From NCBI GenBank assembly GCA_036365455.1, contig JAWQUS010000010.1, positions 21,934,501 through 21,998,500 of the forward strand: 64,000 nt of DNA. The letters run 5' to 3'. The position numbers and the translations under genes were made by a program. Under the pieces are notes generated by a model. It did not search any database and was not told where the DNA came from. It was given only the letters and a program-made list of their open reading frames with translations. The stretch is from Macrosoma leucophasiata (lineage: Eukaryota > Arthropoda > Insecta > Lepidoptera > Hedylidae). How positions within the stretch are numbered: position 1 is the first letter of the stretch; every line of letters starts with the position of its first letter. This document shows, piece by piece, positions 34,602-43,900 of this stretch.

Positions 34602-34764
34602 TGTAAGGTTGGGAAGGTGTAACACAAATGAATCCACTCAATGTTGGATGAAGACTGATTTATTAATATAATAATCTACCAGTTCTTACATAGGTATGCT
34701 ATAAAGGTCTATCTACACTAGTTACTAAGTACACAGATATAATTTATTTACTTACTACATCTCA
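34602..34764 (-). repeat. 3' LTR of the Gypsy element
   Basis: 163 bp, tgtaaggttggg to ctacatctca on the plus strand. Confidence 0.93.
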
Positions 34765-35012
34765 CCACCACCGTTAATAGAGAAAAAAAAAAAATTGGTA
34801 AGTTATTTTTTTTTCTAATCAGTAATAATTTGTGAATGAAAAATATTTCATTCATTTGGTTGTTCAAAAACATTCATCTTTAAAAAAAATACAATTACAT
34901 TGAAATAACCTAACAATATCTACCTACTTAGAACTTAATACACAACACACTTTTCTAATACAAAAATATTCCTTTAACAACACAGACAATATGAAGTAGA
35001 TATACTCGTACA

Positions 35013-38000
35013 TTATATAGAAATAGGTGGTACATATATTTTAGTTCTATTCTTATGTACTATATATTTTTTATTATCTTTAATTATTTCTACATTTGGC
35101 GAACATTCAGCAATAACTTTATATGGACCTGAATAGATACTCTGAAACTTATTTCCAGTCTCGTTCTTTAATAAAATTAAATCATTCGGCTTATATGAAA
35201 CAGAATTACAATTTTTATCATACTTTACTTTTCTATTAACCTTACTAGCAATTAAATTATTACGTGCCTCATTTTGCGATGTTTGCAACCTAAATTTTAA
35301 CTCTAAAGGGTAACTGTCATAGTTATAAAGAGGATCTATTTGTTCTGAACGGAAGTTAGATGGTACTACACATTTTTTCCCAAAAACCAATTCGAAAGGC
35401 GTGAATTGAGTTTCCGTATGTACTGACGTATTATATGAAAAACACCAAAATGGAAGCCAAGAGCTCCATGCATCAGAGTGATTTTCAGTTTGTATACGTA
35501 AATAGTTACCTAAGTGTTTGTGTGAATTCTCCAACGCACCAATACTCTGATGATGATAAGCGGTAGATTGCAACTGCTTAATTTGTAATAATGTACATAC
35601 CTCTTTCATTGTTGACGATATGAACTCAGCTCCCCTATCAGTAGCTATCTCCTTCGGAATACCATACCTAAGGATAAAATTATTAACAAAGTTCCTAGCT
35701 ACCTCACTTGCATTTTTTGAAAACAATGGATAGGCTTCAACATACTTGCTTAATTCGCATTGAATAGTTAAAATGTAAATGTAATTATTGTAATCTTTAT
35801 CTAAAGGACCTACTATATCTAAATAAATTTTCTCAAAAGCCGTATGCGCCGTAGAGGTGATAGTCATAGGCTCTTTAATATGATGCGATGAATGTTTTTG
35901 CTTCTGACATTTGTCGCATCTTTTTACAAATGCAGTGACGTCAGCCTCTAAACCTGACCAAAAATAATATTTTTTGATATTATTGATCATCCGTCTAATA
36001 CCCGCGTGGCCACTTGTGGGTAACAGATGGAAGTCATTTAATATTACACGTTGGTCATCTTTATTTTCAATCCTCTGAACGTCATTTAAAATACATAATC
36101 GTGGGCTAGTCCACTCTGCCATACTTTGTACCTCATTTAATAATTTCTGGACAAAAGTATGATTACTTTTATTTTTTATAAAAAATACTTCGTCGACTTT
36201 TATTTTTCCACAAAACTTATTCAGCTCTCTCGCAAATTCACCTGGTGATAATTGCAATCGAAGGGCTGGATTAATTAAAATGCAATTTATCGAAGATACA
36301 TAACATAAACTTTTACTTTCGAACTTTATTTCATTCATATTTCTATATTTATTCAACTCATGAGTTTTTATAAATCGTAATTCAGTAAAATGCTTCGGTT
36401 TGCTATGTATTTCCACAACTCTTGGGTGATCAAGCCAATCGTCCGAAGAAATAATAGCATCTCGAGCTTGTCTAGCCTTCTGACCTCTCGTCATCACGTT
36501 AATCGCGGCATTATTAATTTCTTTTAGCTCTTCTGACGTAATCCATATCCGAGACAGTGCATCCGCTGCACAATTATTTTTGCCTTTTAAATATTCAACT
36601 ACAAAGTCGTATTCCTCCAAAACTAACCTAAACTTCATTAACCGACTTGATGGATCTCGCATTCCAAATAAAGATATTAATGGTTTATGGTCCGTTTGAA
36701 TTTTGAACTTACGGCCATATAAATAAGGACGAAAGTGCTTAACGGCCCATACAATGGCAAGCAGTTCCTTTTCTATTGTAGGATATCGTTTTTCAGCTTT
36801 ATTTAAACTACGACTAGCGTATGCTACCGGTTTGCCATCGCTGTTACATAAAACAGCACCAACTGCATATGCAGATGCATCTGTTTGTAAAGTAAATTGG
36901 TTACTTTCGGAAAAATCAGGGTATTGTAAAACCGGATGTGAAATTATATTTTCTCTTAAAACTTCAAAAGATTTTTGACACTCGTCATCCCAGTGGAAAA
37001 CAGAATTTTTCCTACACAAACTGTTCAGTGGATATGCTTTTGTAGCAAAATTTGGAATAAATTTTCGATAGTAATTTACAAAAGCAACGAACCTTTTTAT
37101 TTCGTCGGTACTTTTGGGTATGGGATAATTTTTTACAACACTAATTTTATCTGGATCGGGTATCACACCGTCTGCTGATACTATATGTCCTAAATAAAGT
37201 ACTTCTTTTTGTAGAAACACACATTTCTGTGGATTTAATTTTAAATTGACTTTTCGTAATCTTTGAAAAATGTCAAGCAGGTTCTTTACATGAGATTGTA
37301 AATCTCTACTGAAACACACTAAGTCATCTTGATAAACTAAACATTTCTCGTACGTCAAACCCGTCATAGCCATAGTCATCATGCGAGAAAACGAACTAGG
37401 GCTTGTTTTAAGTCCCATGGGCAGTCTAGTCATTTGGAACTGACCAGAACAAAAAGCAGTATATTTGCGACTGTCTGGACTCAACCCCACATTATAATAT
37501 CTTTGATGAAGATCTAAATGTGAAAAATACATGCATCCACTCAAAGAGTCTAATATCTCGGTAATATTTGGCAAGGGAAATTTGTCGTCCTGAATCACAT
37601 TATTAATTTTTCTATAGTCAATTACAAAACGCCATAATTTATTCCCATCACTATTAGATTTTTTAGGTACCAATAAAATTGGACTAGACCATTCACTTTG
37701 ACATGGTTCTATTATTCCTTCTCTCAACATCCCATCAATTTGATTTTTTATTTCGTTTTTTAAAGAATGTGGTAATCTATATGGTTTTGAAAATATCGGA
37801 GAAATATCCTCTTTTAGTTTAATTTGGTGTTCATAAATATCTGTAGTTGATAACTTGTCCCCTTCCAAATAAAAAATATCTGAATATTTGGCACATACAT
37901 TCTCAATAGTAGTTTTTTCCTCATTATTTAAATGTCCCAAATTCAATTTAGAAAATAAATGTTTAACACGTGATGCATCTTTCACATTTTTATCAAAATT

Positions 38001-38672
38001 ACACACATCATACTCTTTCATGCCTTGTACGTCCAGCTTTATCTTTGATAATTTTATATCACTATCTGTCGAATTTAAAATTCGAATAGGTATTTTCCCA
38101 TTTTTCGGCGTAACTAACGTGCTAGCTACAAAAATTCCTTCCTGTATTTCTTTCGAACAGACTACACAATCTTCTGTAAAATTCGTATTAATTAAATGCA
38201 ACGATTCTGACCTAGCTGGTAAATTTAAGTAATTATTATCCAAATTAATCATATCTAAAACTATATGCTCATCACGATTCCATATTGATAAACTGTTATT
38301 ACTAAAGTTGATAACCGATTTATATTTACTTAAAAAATCTTGTCCTAAAATTCCATGCGACTTACAAGGTAAAGTTTCAAATACATAAAATTTATGACTA
38401 ATGTTTTGTCCATGCGCTGACAACTGCAAAACTACATATCCTATTGCCTGGACTTTACCACCAATACCATTTATAATAACGTTCTCCTTATAGATTGGAA
38501 TGTTGAACTCGAGAACATGTTTATATTTTATCGCTGATATCGATGCGCCTGTATCTATGAGCCAATTCATTGCATGCAAGTTATCTAAAAAAAATTGTAC
38601 ATTGTAACTACTGTCACTAGCCAATATGGTAAACTCTTTAGTCCCGAAAAAACTGACGCTCAGACTCTTCAT
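35013..38672 (-). CDS. Gypsy Pol polyprotein (protease, reverse transcriptase, RNase H, integrase)
   Basis: 1219 residues, uninterrupted. In order: aspartic protease with LIDTGAS near 39, reverse transcriptase with YQDD near 446, RNase H with LQTDASAYAVGAV near 597, integrase zinc-binding HHCC from about 887, and an integrase core with D near 951, D in TDRGAEF near 1012 and E 36 residues later (D,D35E). The first ATG (38672) lies inside the end of gag, one base forward of the gag frame; the pol frame has a stop (TGA) 14 codons upstream of that ATG. A +1 shift or restart within roughly 80 nt is therefore required. One oddity: the reverse-transcriptase motif reads DLHQRYYNV where a glycine is usual in place of the arginine. 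Confidence 0.93.
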   Translation of the reverse strand: MKSLSVSFFGTKEFTILASDSSYNVQFFLDNLHAMNWLIDTGASISAIKYKHVLEFNIPIYKENVIINGIGGKVQAIGYVVLQLSAHGQNISHKFYVFETLPCKSHGILGQDFLSKYKSVINFSNNSLSIWNRDEHIVLDMINLDNNYLNLPARSESLHLINTNFTEDCVVCSKEIQEGIFVASTLVTPKNGKIPIRILNSTDSDIKLSKIKLDVQGMKEYDVCNFDKNVKDASRVKHLFSKLNLGHLNNEEKTTIENVCAKYSDIFYLEGDKLSTTDIYEHQIKLKEDISPIFSKPYRLPHSLKNEIKNQIDGMLREGIIEPCQSEWSSPILLVPKKSNSDGNKLWRFVIDYRKINNVIQDDKFPLPNITEILDSLSGCMYFSHLDLHQRYYNVGLSPDSRKYTAFCSGQFQMTRLPMGLKTSPSSFSRMMTMAMTGLTYEKCLVYQDDLVCFSRDLQSHVKNLLDIFQRLRKVNLKLNPQKCVFLQKEVLYLGHIVSADGVIPDPDKISVVKNYPIPKSTDEIKRFVAFVNYYRKFIPNFATKAYPLNSLCRKNSVFHWDDECQKSFEVLRENIISHPVLQYPDFSESNQFTLQTDASAYAVGAVLCNSDGKPVAYASRSLNKAEKRYPTIEKELLAIVWAVKHFRPYLYGRKFKIQTDHKPLISLFGMRDPSSRLMKFRLVLEEYDFVVEYLKGKNNCAADALSRIWITSEELKEINNAAINVMTRGQKARQARDAIISSDDWLDHPRVVEIHSKPKHFTELRFIKTHELNKYRNMNEIKFESKSLCYVSSINCILINPALRLQLSPGEFARELNKFCGKIKVDEVFFIKNKSNHTFVQKLLNEVQSMAEWTSPRLCILNDVQRIENKDDQRVILNDFHLLPTSGHAGIRRMINNIKKYYFWSGLEADVTAFVKRCDKCQKQKHSSHHIKEPMTITSTAHTAFEKIYLDIVGPLDKDYNNYIYILTIQCELSKYVEAYPLFSKNASEVARNFVNNFILRYGIPKEIATDRGAEFISSTMKEVCTLLQIKQLQSTAYHHQSIGALENSHKHLGNYLRIQTENHSDAWSSWLPFWCFSYNTSVHTETQFTPFELVFGKKCVVPSNFRSEQIDPLYNYDSYPLELKFRLQTSQNEARNNLIASKVNRKVKYDKNCNSVSYKPNDLILLKNETGNKFQSIYSGPYKVIAECSPNVEIIKDNKKYIVHKNRTKIYVPPISI

Positions 38673-39828
38673 TTTGTAATGACGTACTCGGCTGAGGTTC
38701 TGAACTTCCAGTCAGTACACGAACATGTTCCTTCCTTCCTTTTCTATTCGCGTAAGTGTTATTTCCAAAATTACCTCGATTTAAAATCTTACCACGATGC
38801 TCGTACCTACCTCGGTGTGCGGCAAACTCTTGCTGCGGAGCTCGGCGGCTCCATTGCGTTGTGCGCCCACGCGACTGCATCCAATGCGGGGCTGCCGGGC
38901 CTCGACCACGACCCCTGCTAAATGTACCTCTCGCCTGTCTATAGTCATATTTAAAAATATTATTATTTCGCCTCATAGACATAATTTCAGCCGTCGCGGT
39001 AGGTGACGAAACATCCTCATCGACAGCAGCCTGAATCGCGTCTTTTAGATTATCAAATTTCTGTGCTGAAATTACCGTACTGATCCTGCGATTTCGCAAT
39101 CCGTCACTAAATTGCCTGATAGCCTGTTTCTCGTTGACAGATTTTAAAATATCATATTTTTGATTATCCCCTTGCGATTGAGAAATCGTAAGGTCGACAA
39201 ACAATGCGGCTAATTTTTTACCAAAATCATCAATAGACAACTCATTCTGCCTGGAATTCAAAAGTTGTTTATGCAATGAACATGCGGACTTTTTCGGTAA
39301 AAGAATTTTCCTCATATCATTTAAAAGTTCAGATACAGTTGCATAATTCGTCGCTAATTGTAATTTGGCACCTTGAGACAATCTACTCTTTAAAATAAAA
39401 GAAATCAAGTGTGTTTGCGACTCTGAATCAATCACAGAACTATAATAGTCTATCCCGTCAATTAATTGTCTCGTATTACTGACTTCATCAGTCATAACTG
39501 GCAATAAGCTCAGAGCTACTTTCAGGTCAAATTTATCCATATTTAATACACAGGTAGAAGCATCTATACGCTGACACAAAAAACACACCTCATTATACAA
39601 ATTGCTAATATACTCACAGTATTTATTTATTATAATTGCTTCCTCTTTATTTATTTTTCCTATTTTTCTTATATTATCTACACAAACATTATATTTCTGA
39701 ATAATAGACTTAGCCTCATTTAATTTCTTTTCTAACACCTGACCTTGTCTTCGAGAAGGACCTATTTTGATTAAATACCTTTTAATTTGCAACAATTCAT
39801 CACATAACAGCTTTAAATCTTCTGCCAT
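38638..39828 (-). CDS. Gypsy Gag protein
   Basis: 396 residues from ATG at 39828 to TAA at 38638, overlapping pol by 35 nt. The N-terminal two thirds are helical and capsid-like (an N-terminal coiled segment, then GLRNRRI and INAQ-like capsid-C features). The C-terminus is arginine/glycine-rich (RGRGRG and repeated HRGRYEHRGK-type stretches) and has no CCHC zinc knuckle, so RNA binding would rely on the RG-rich region. It stands in the usual gag position before pol. Confidence 0.88.
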   Translation of the reverse strand: MAEDLKLLCDELLQIKRYLIKIGPSRRQGQVLEKKLNEAKSIIQKYNVCVDNIRKIGKINKEEAIIINKYCEYISNLYNEVCFLCQRIDASTCVLNMDKFDLKVALSLLPVMTDEVSNTRQLIDGIDYYSSVIDSESQTHLISFILKSRLSQGAKLQLATNYATVSELLNDMRKILLPKKSACSLHKQLLNSRQNELSIDDFGKKLAALFVDLTISQSQGDNQKYDILKSVNEKQAIRQFSDGLRNRRISTVISAQKFDNLKDAIQAAVDEDVSSPTATAEIMSMRRNNNIFKYDYRQARGTFSRGRGRGPAAPHWMQSRGRTTQWSRRAPQQEFAAHRGRYEHRGKILNRGNFGNNTYANRKGRKEHVRVLTGSSEPQPSTSLQNEESERQFFRD

Positions 39829-40128
39829 AGGTCATTAAAAAAAAGTACCACATATGTATAATAATAATAATTTGTATTGTAAAAACAAAAATCTAAACCA
39901 TATTGATAATTATATTATTAAGCTGCTATATTTATCTACGTTTCTACCTAACTCATAGTATCTATTTATTTACGTACCTATTTACTTTTGTGTACCATAT
40001 TTATCCTTTGTCTTTTCACCACACAAAAATCCGCGCAATTTATTTAATTTTATCACATAGCAGTCTCTTCACGCTTCAACTCTGGAGATACCTGGAGACG
40101 GCGCATATACGATCTCCTGTTAGCATAG

Positions 40129-40230
40129 TTAGTGGAATTCCTGGCGGATCCAACGGATGTGGCATTTTCGATATATTCGAATTATGATGTAGAGCACAAC
40201 CAGCGAAACACAAAGTAGAATAACTGCCAT
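40129..40230 (-). CDS. Hydrophobic 33-residue mini-ORF in the Gypsy leader (uncertain)
   Basis: Between the 5' LTR and gag, the minus strand has a short frame (open from about 40320, first ATG at 40230, stop at 40129). It encodes one strongly hydrophobic stretch of about 18 residues followed by a basic tail, the profile of a membrane anchor with a short cytoplasmic end. It could be a leader peptide, a remnant of an envelope-type C-terminus, or chance. No homology could be tested. Confidence 0.25.
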   Translation of the reverse strand: MAVILLCVSLVVLYIIIRIYRKCHIRWIRQEFH

Positions 40231-40531
40231 CAATATATTGCTGGTAGACAGATGGAATTTTAACTGCTCGATGGAGGCCGTATTAGCACCACTGGCAGCG
40301 TTTTGGTTGAGGAAAACTCTTCATTACGTTGATTAGATTGGCACATTCCTCCTTCGCAGTGCGTAGCAACAGCAACAAATATTTGACTCCATTAAACAAA
40401 AAATCTCATCTTCATAGTAACAGTATGCTGCAGTTCAATATTGTATTTGAATTCCTTTCCTTATTTGGCGCTCTGGTGGTGTCGAATTCGAGCGGTCGCC
40501 GTCGCGGCGATGCCTTTCGGCAGGGTCGCCA

Positions 40532-40694
40532 TGTAAGGTTGGGAAGGTGTAACACAAATGAATCCACTCAATGTTGGATGAAGACTGATTTATTAATATA
40601 ATAATCTACCAGTTCTTACATAGGTATGCTATAAAGGTCTATCTACACTAGTTACTAAGTACACAGATATAATTTATTTACTTACTACATCTCA
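40532..40694 (-). repeat. 5' LTR of the Gypsy element
   Basis: Matches 34602-34764 base for base by eye. It would contain the element's promoter. Confidence 0.93.
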
Positions 40695-40698
40695 AAAT

Positions 40699-40980
40699 CG
40701 AAGTATATTATAATAAGGTCAAGGCCTAGAATGCCATGTTTCGAATAATCCGACGCTTAGCTTTTCATATGACGTCACCAAAGAAAATAAGACAAAGTGA
40801 CAAGTTTGTAAGAACGTGGTTTTCAACGAATAAGTTCGTATAACCAAGGGGTTCTTCTAGGCGAAGTTATTTCCATGTAAACAATAGTAGCGGTGAGGGT
40901 GGCACGTGGCTAGCGGTCAGTTGTCGCCCCGCGGTCGGCCGGTCGATCCGTGGACATGGCCTAGCCACCTCGACTTCGCC
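40699..40980 (+). promoter_or_regulatory. RPGR upstream region and 5' UTR with a three-codon uORF
   Basis: This 282-bp interval separates the Gypsy 5' LTR (plus target duplication) from the RPGR start. It becomes GC-rich from about 40905, as expected near a transcription start. A minimal upstream frame ATG GCC TAG lies at 40956-40964, 16 nt before the main ATG. No TATA box was assigned. Confidence 0.45.
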
Positions 40981-40999
40981 ATGACCGACGATATCCCAG
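40981..40999 (+). CDS. RPGR: RPGR exon 1 (six codons plus one base), inferred
   Basis: ATGACCGACGATATCCCAG followed by gtgtgt. It supplies MTDDIP and one base that joins the first two bases of exon 2 to give glutamate (IP-ETGAVFTFG). In human RPGR the first exon is also tiny and precedes the same SGAVFTFG motif. The distance to exon 2 is 9.4 kb, so transcript support is needed. Confidence 0.65.
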
Positions 41000-43900
41000 G
41001 TGTGTTCCATTGACTTGTGTTAAAAAACAAAACTTTTTTTTTAAATCAATGTCTTAGCTTTGGATTCTGCATGATCATTTTATTTTGACACTATAGTTTA
41101 CGGATTTATATCGCGTAACTTTCGTCAATTAAAGTTTTTTATTGATTTTATGAGTTGTGCATTGAAATTGGGGTCATCGTGAGCATAGTAATTTAGTTTG
41201 CTGGATATTGAAAGCGTTTGTTGTAATGGATAAACAAGCGTTAACGTTTTCTGTTCCCGCAGATGTATGCAGACTTTAGTTTGTATATACCTAAAAGTTA
41301 GTGTACATAATAGGTACCTAATCTTAGGAATACTTAAAGTATAATTTCTAAAAATTTTGCACCTGTATTCACACAGTAAGTAAGTAACTAACCTTTGTTG
41401 TATCTACACAAGCTTCCATAGCACTTGCTAACTTCACTTTGAGTTGTCCTAAGATACGCTCATAAATATACTTGTGGTCTGTCTCTGTCTAGTAAACATA
41501 GTTATTTACTCTCATACCTTCTTGTTATCTTTAGTCAGCACTAAATCTTGAATTTTACGCGGTAGAGGTGGTAGAGTTCCAGTCACGGAACTCGCGGACG
41601 TAGGCATCACCGCATTACCTAATTACTTGCAGATAAATGGTAGTGTTTAGTGCTATTGTATTCCAATCAGGTAATTATGAGCAGCCCTATAATTTCCAAT
41701 ACAGAGGCATATCAGCTGAGAACTCTGGGGTGGCAAGCCATTTTCAAATCATTGCATCCTTTCAATTCATCCTTAATAAGCCTAAGGCTTCAAATGTGTA
41801 TGTAGGATGGAGAAAACATCAGAAACATGGGTAGGCTAGGCTCTTATTCATAGATAGGTAATTGTCCGAAATTGTGGATGAAATAATTAAAAACTATGTT
41901 AATTGAATGTTCAGACTTAACTTAACACATAAATGTTTTAAGAGATTTTAATAAAATAAAATATCTAATGGACAGGAAGTTCACATAATATATGAAAAAA
42001 ACCATTTAAAAAAAATATAGGTAGGTACGTACCTACTTGTAATCGGATTTTTTAATAAACATATCGTGAACATTCTGTACTGGAGTGTGTGTTTTTTCTT
42101 TATGTAACACGCGCTCCATTTGTGGATGTGCTTTTGTGATGAAAGTGGCAAATAAGTAGACCTATAGACATCTACACAAAAACAGAGGTCAAAATGCAAA
42201 TGCATTGCCATCCTTAAGGCCTAAGGTGTTTGTCGTCTGTGAATGTAGGAAGGGAAGGTGTGGTAAGTCAATTATAAGGACTATTAAGGAGTTGACGTGG
42301 ATATATCGAATAAAATCACTAAAATGCAATTTTAGCAAAACAACGTAGCCCATATTTAGCCCTGTTAAGCTCAATTGAGGCCTTATTTGATCCATATGAA
42401 TGTACATATTAGATACATATAAAAACGCACAGACAATGCAGTATCTGAACTCTCATAAACTGAATGGACCGAACTCTGACATTTACACATTTTACACTCT
42501 AGTTACGTTGATTTTGTAGGTAAAATTAACTTCCAAGATATTTCTCCGAATAACAGTAAATAAAGATTTCTCTGAAACTGATCTCAACAGAAACTATGCC
42601 CTTGCTAGACTTATGATTTCATCCTGTCATTTTTGTACCGGCTATCGAAGCAATACCGATAGTCTGACTGTTTTAATTACTTTCGTTGGCCATTAGTACT
42701 TAATAGTCAAGTTAGGTGGAAGACCTAAAACCATCTGTTTTAGGGATATTAATAATTGACGGAAACCACTTTTCAAGGTCACCTTATGACAAAAACTAAT
42801 CACTTACCGACTATAATCGCATATCTGCCTCTATGTCATTCTATTCAATCACATTAAAAACGTCCTTGTTGGATGAATGTAGTCCCCGATTAACTTTTCA
42901 CGGTCAAATGCAATCTATTTCGATTAAAAAGCGAAAAGGCTTAATATTATCAACAATAACAAACTATGTTATGTCTTTATTCGTTATTATAGTCTAGTAT
43001 ACAAGTTGAAAATTGTGAAATATAATATTACATGATACATTGTGAAAGAAGCGCGCACGGCCCAGTGGCTGGTGTAGATAATAATCGATCTACTCGGTTA
43101 AGCATTACGGGCGCAGTCGGATGTGTGATGGGTGACCGCTAGTGGCAGTCGACAGATAGCAGTCGTTAAACCTTGTCGGAGGCCTTTTAGGCGGTTTGAA
43201 AACATCCGACAGCGGGTTGGCTTCTAACCTGTATCTCCACCAATCTGCAATGGAGCAGCGTGCTGGAGTAAGCTCCAGGCCTCACCCCAAAAAGGAAAGA
43301 GACACGTGCCCAGCAGTGGTTGCCAATATGATTATTATTATAATGTGAAATATAATGATAAATGACGGACGTAAAAGTACGTCCGTCATGTCTTCTGGAA
43401 TACTGTCGAATTCAAATTCTGTCATGTGGAATACCTCATACGATACGGAATGATGTTTAGAAAATAATGCTAAAATCGTTTTTAGCACATACACAATACA
43501 AAATAACATTCGAAACTGCAATTTCCTCATGAATATATTCTAATCAACTAAAGCTGCCGCAATTGACGCTTCACGTTTTGAATCTATCATCTCCTTTATT
43601 TATTGAAATGTGATTAAAGCGAATCTAGTTACAACAGGAAATATTGTTTTAGAAGCAGTTAATTGAGTGAGGTCGCCGTGTATTTAGCATGCAAAATGAC
43701 TATTATAATTCACTCACGGCGCCATTTTATTTTATGCTAATCGCTTCCATCGGTACGACAAATGTACGATGCAATATAATCATAGTGCCATATAAACGAC
43801 TGTTAGATATAAAATTTAATAAATCTGTATCTTACTGGTGGTAGAGGTCCAGTGATGGATCTCGCGGGCGTACGCACCACCACATTACCTAATATACTTG

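Larger units (their letters stand above)
34602..40694 (-). mobile_element. Ty3/Gypsy LTR retrotransposon, apparently complete
   Basis: Identical 163-bp LTRs (34602-34764 and 40532-40694; TG...CA) flank gag and pol frames on the minus strand. The 4-bp target duplication aaat is at 34598-34601 and 40695-40698. The primer-binding site directly next to the 5' LTR reads tggcgaccctgccga, like the tRNA-Arg sites of the mdg1/412 group. A GGTGGTGG purine tract abuts the 3' LTR. Intact frames, intact catalytic motifs and identical LTRs indicate a very recent insertion. Its 5' LTR lies 286 bp upstream of the RPGR start codon, transcribing away from it. Confidence 0.93.

Noticed and set aside
37888..38232. 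114-codon plus-strand frame and similar ones at 36754-37178 and 38595-39006
   Set aside because: Antisense shadows of the Gypsy gag and pol frames.
40129..40320. Calling the hydrophobic mini-ORF an envelope gene
   Set aside because: Too short, wrong position for an envelope frame, no receptor-binding or fusion features; reported only as an uncertain ORF.
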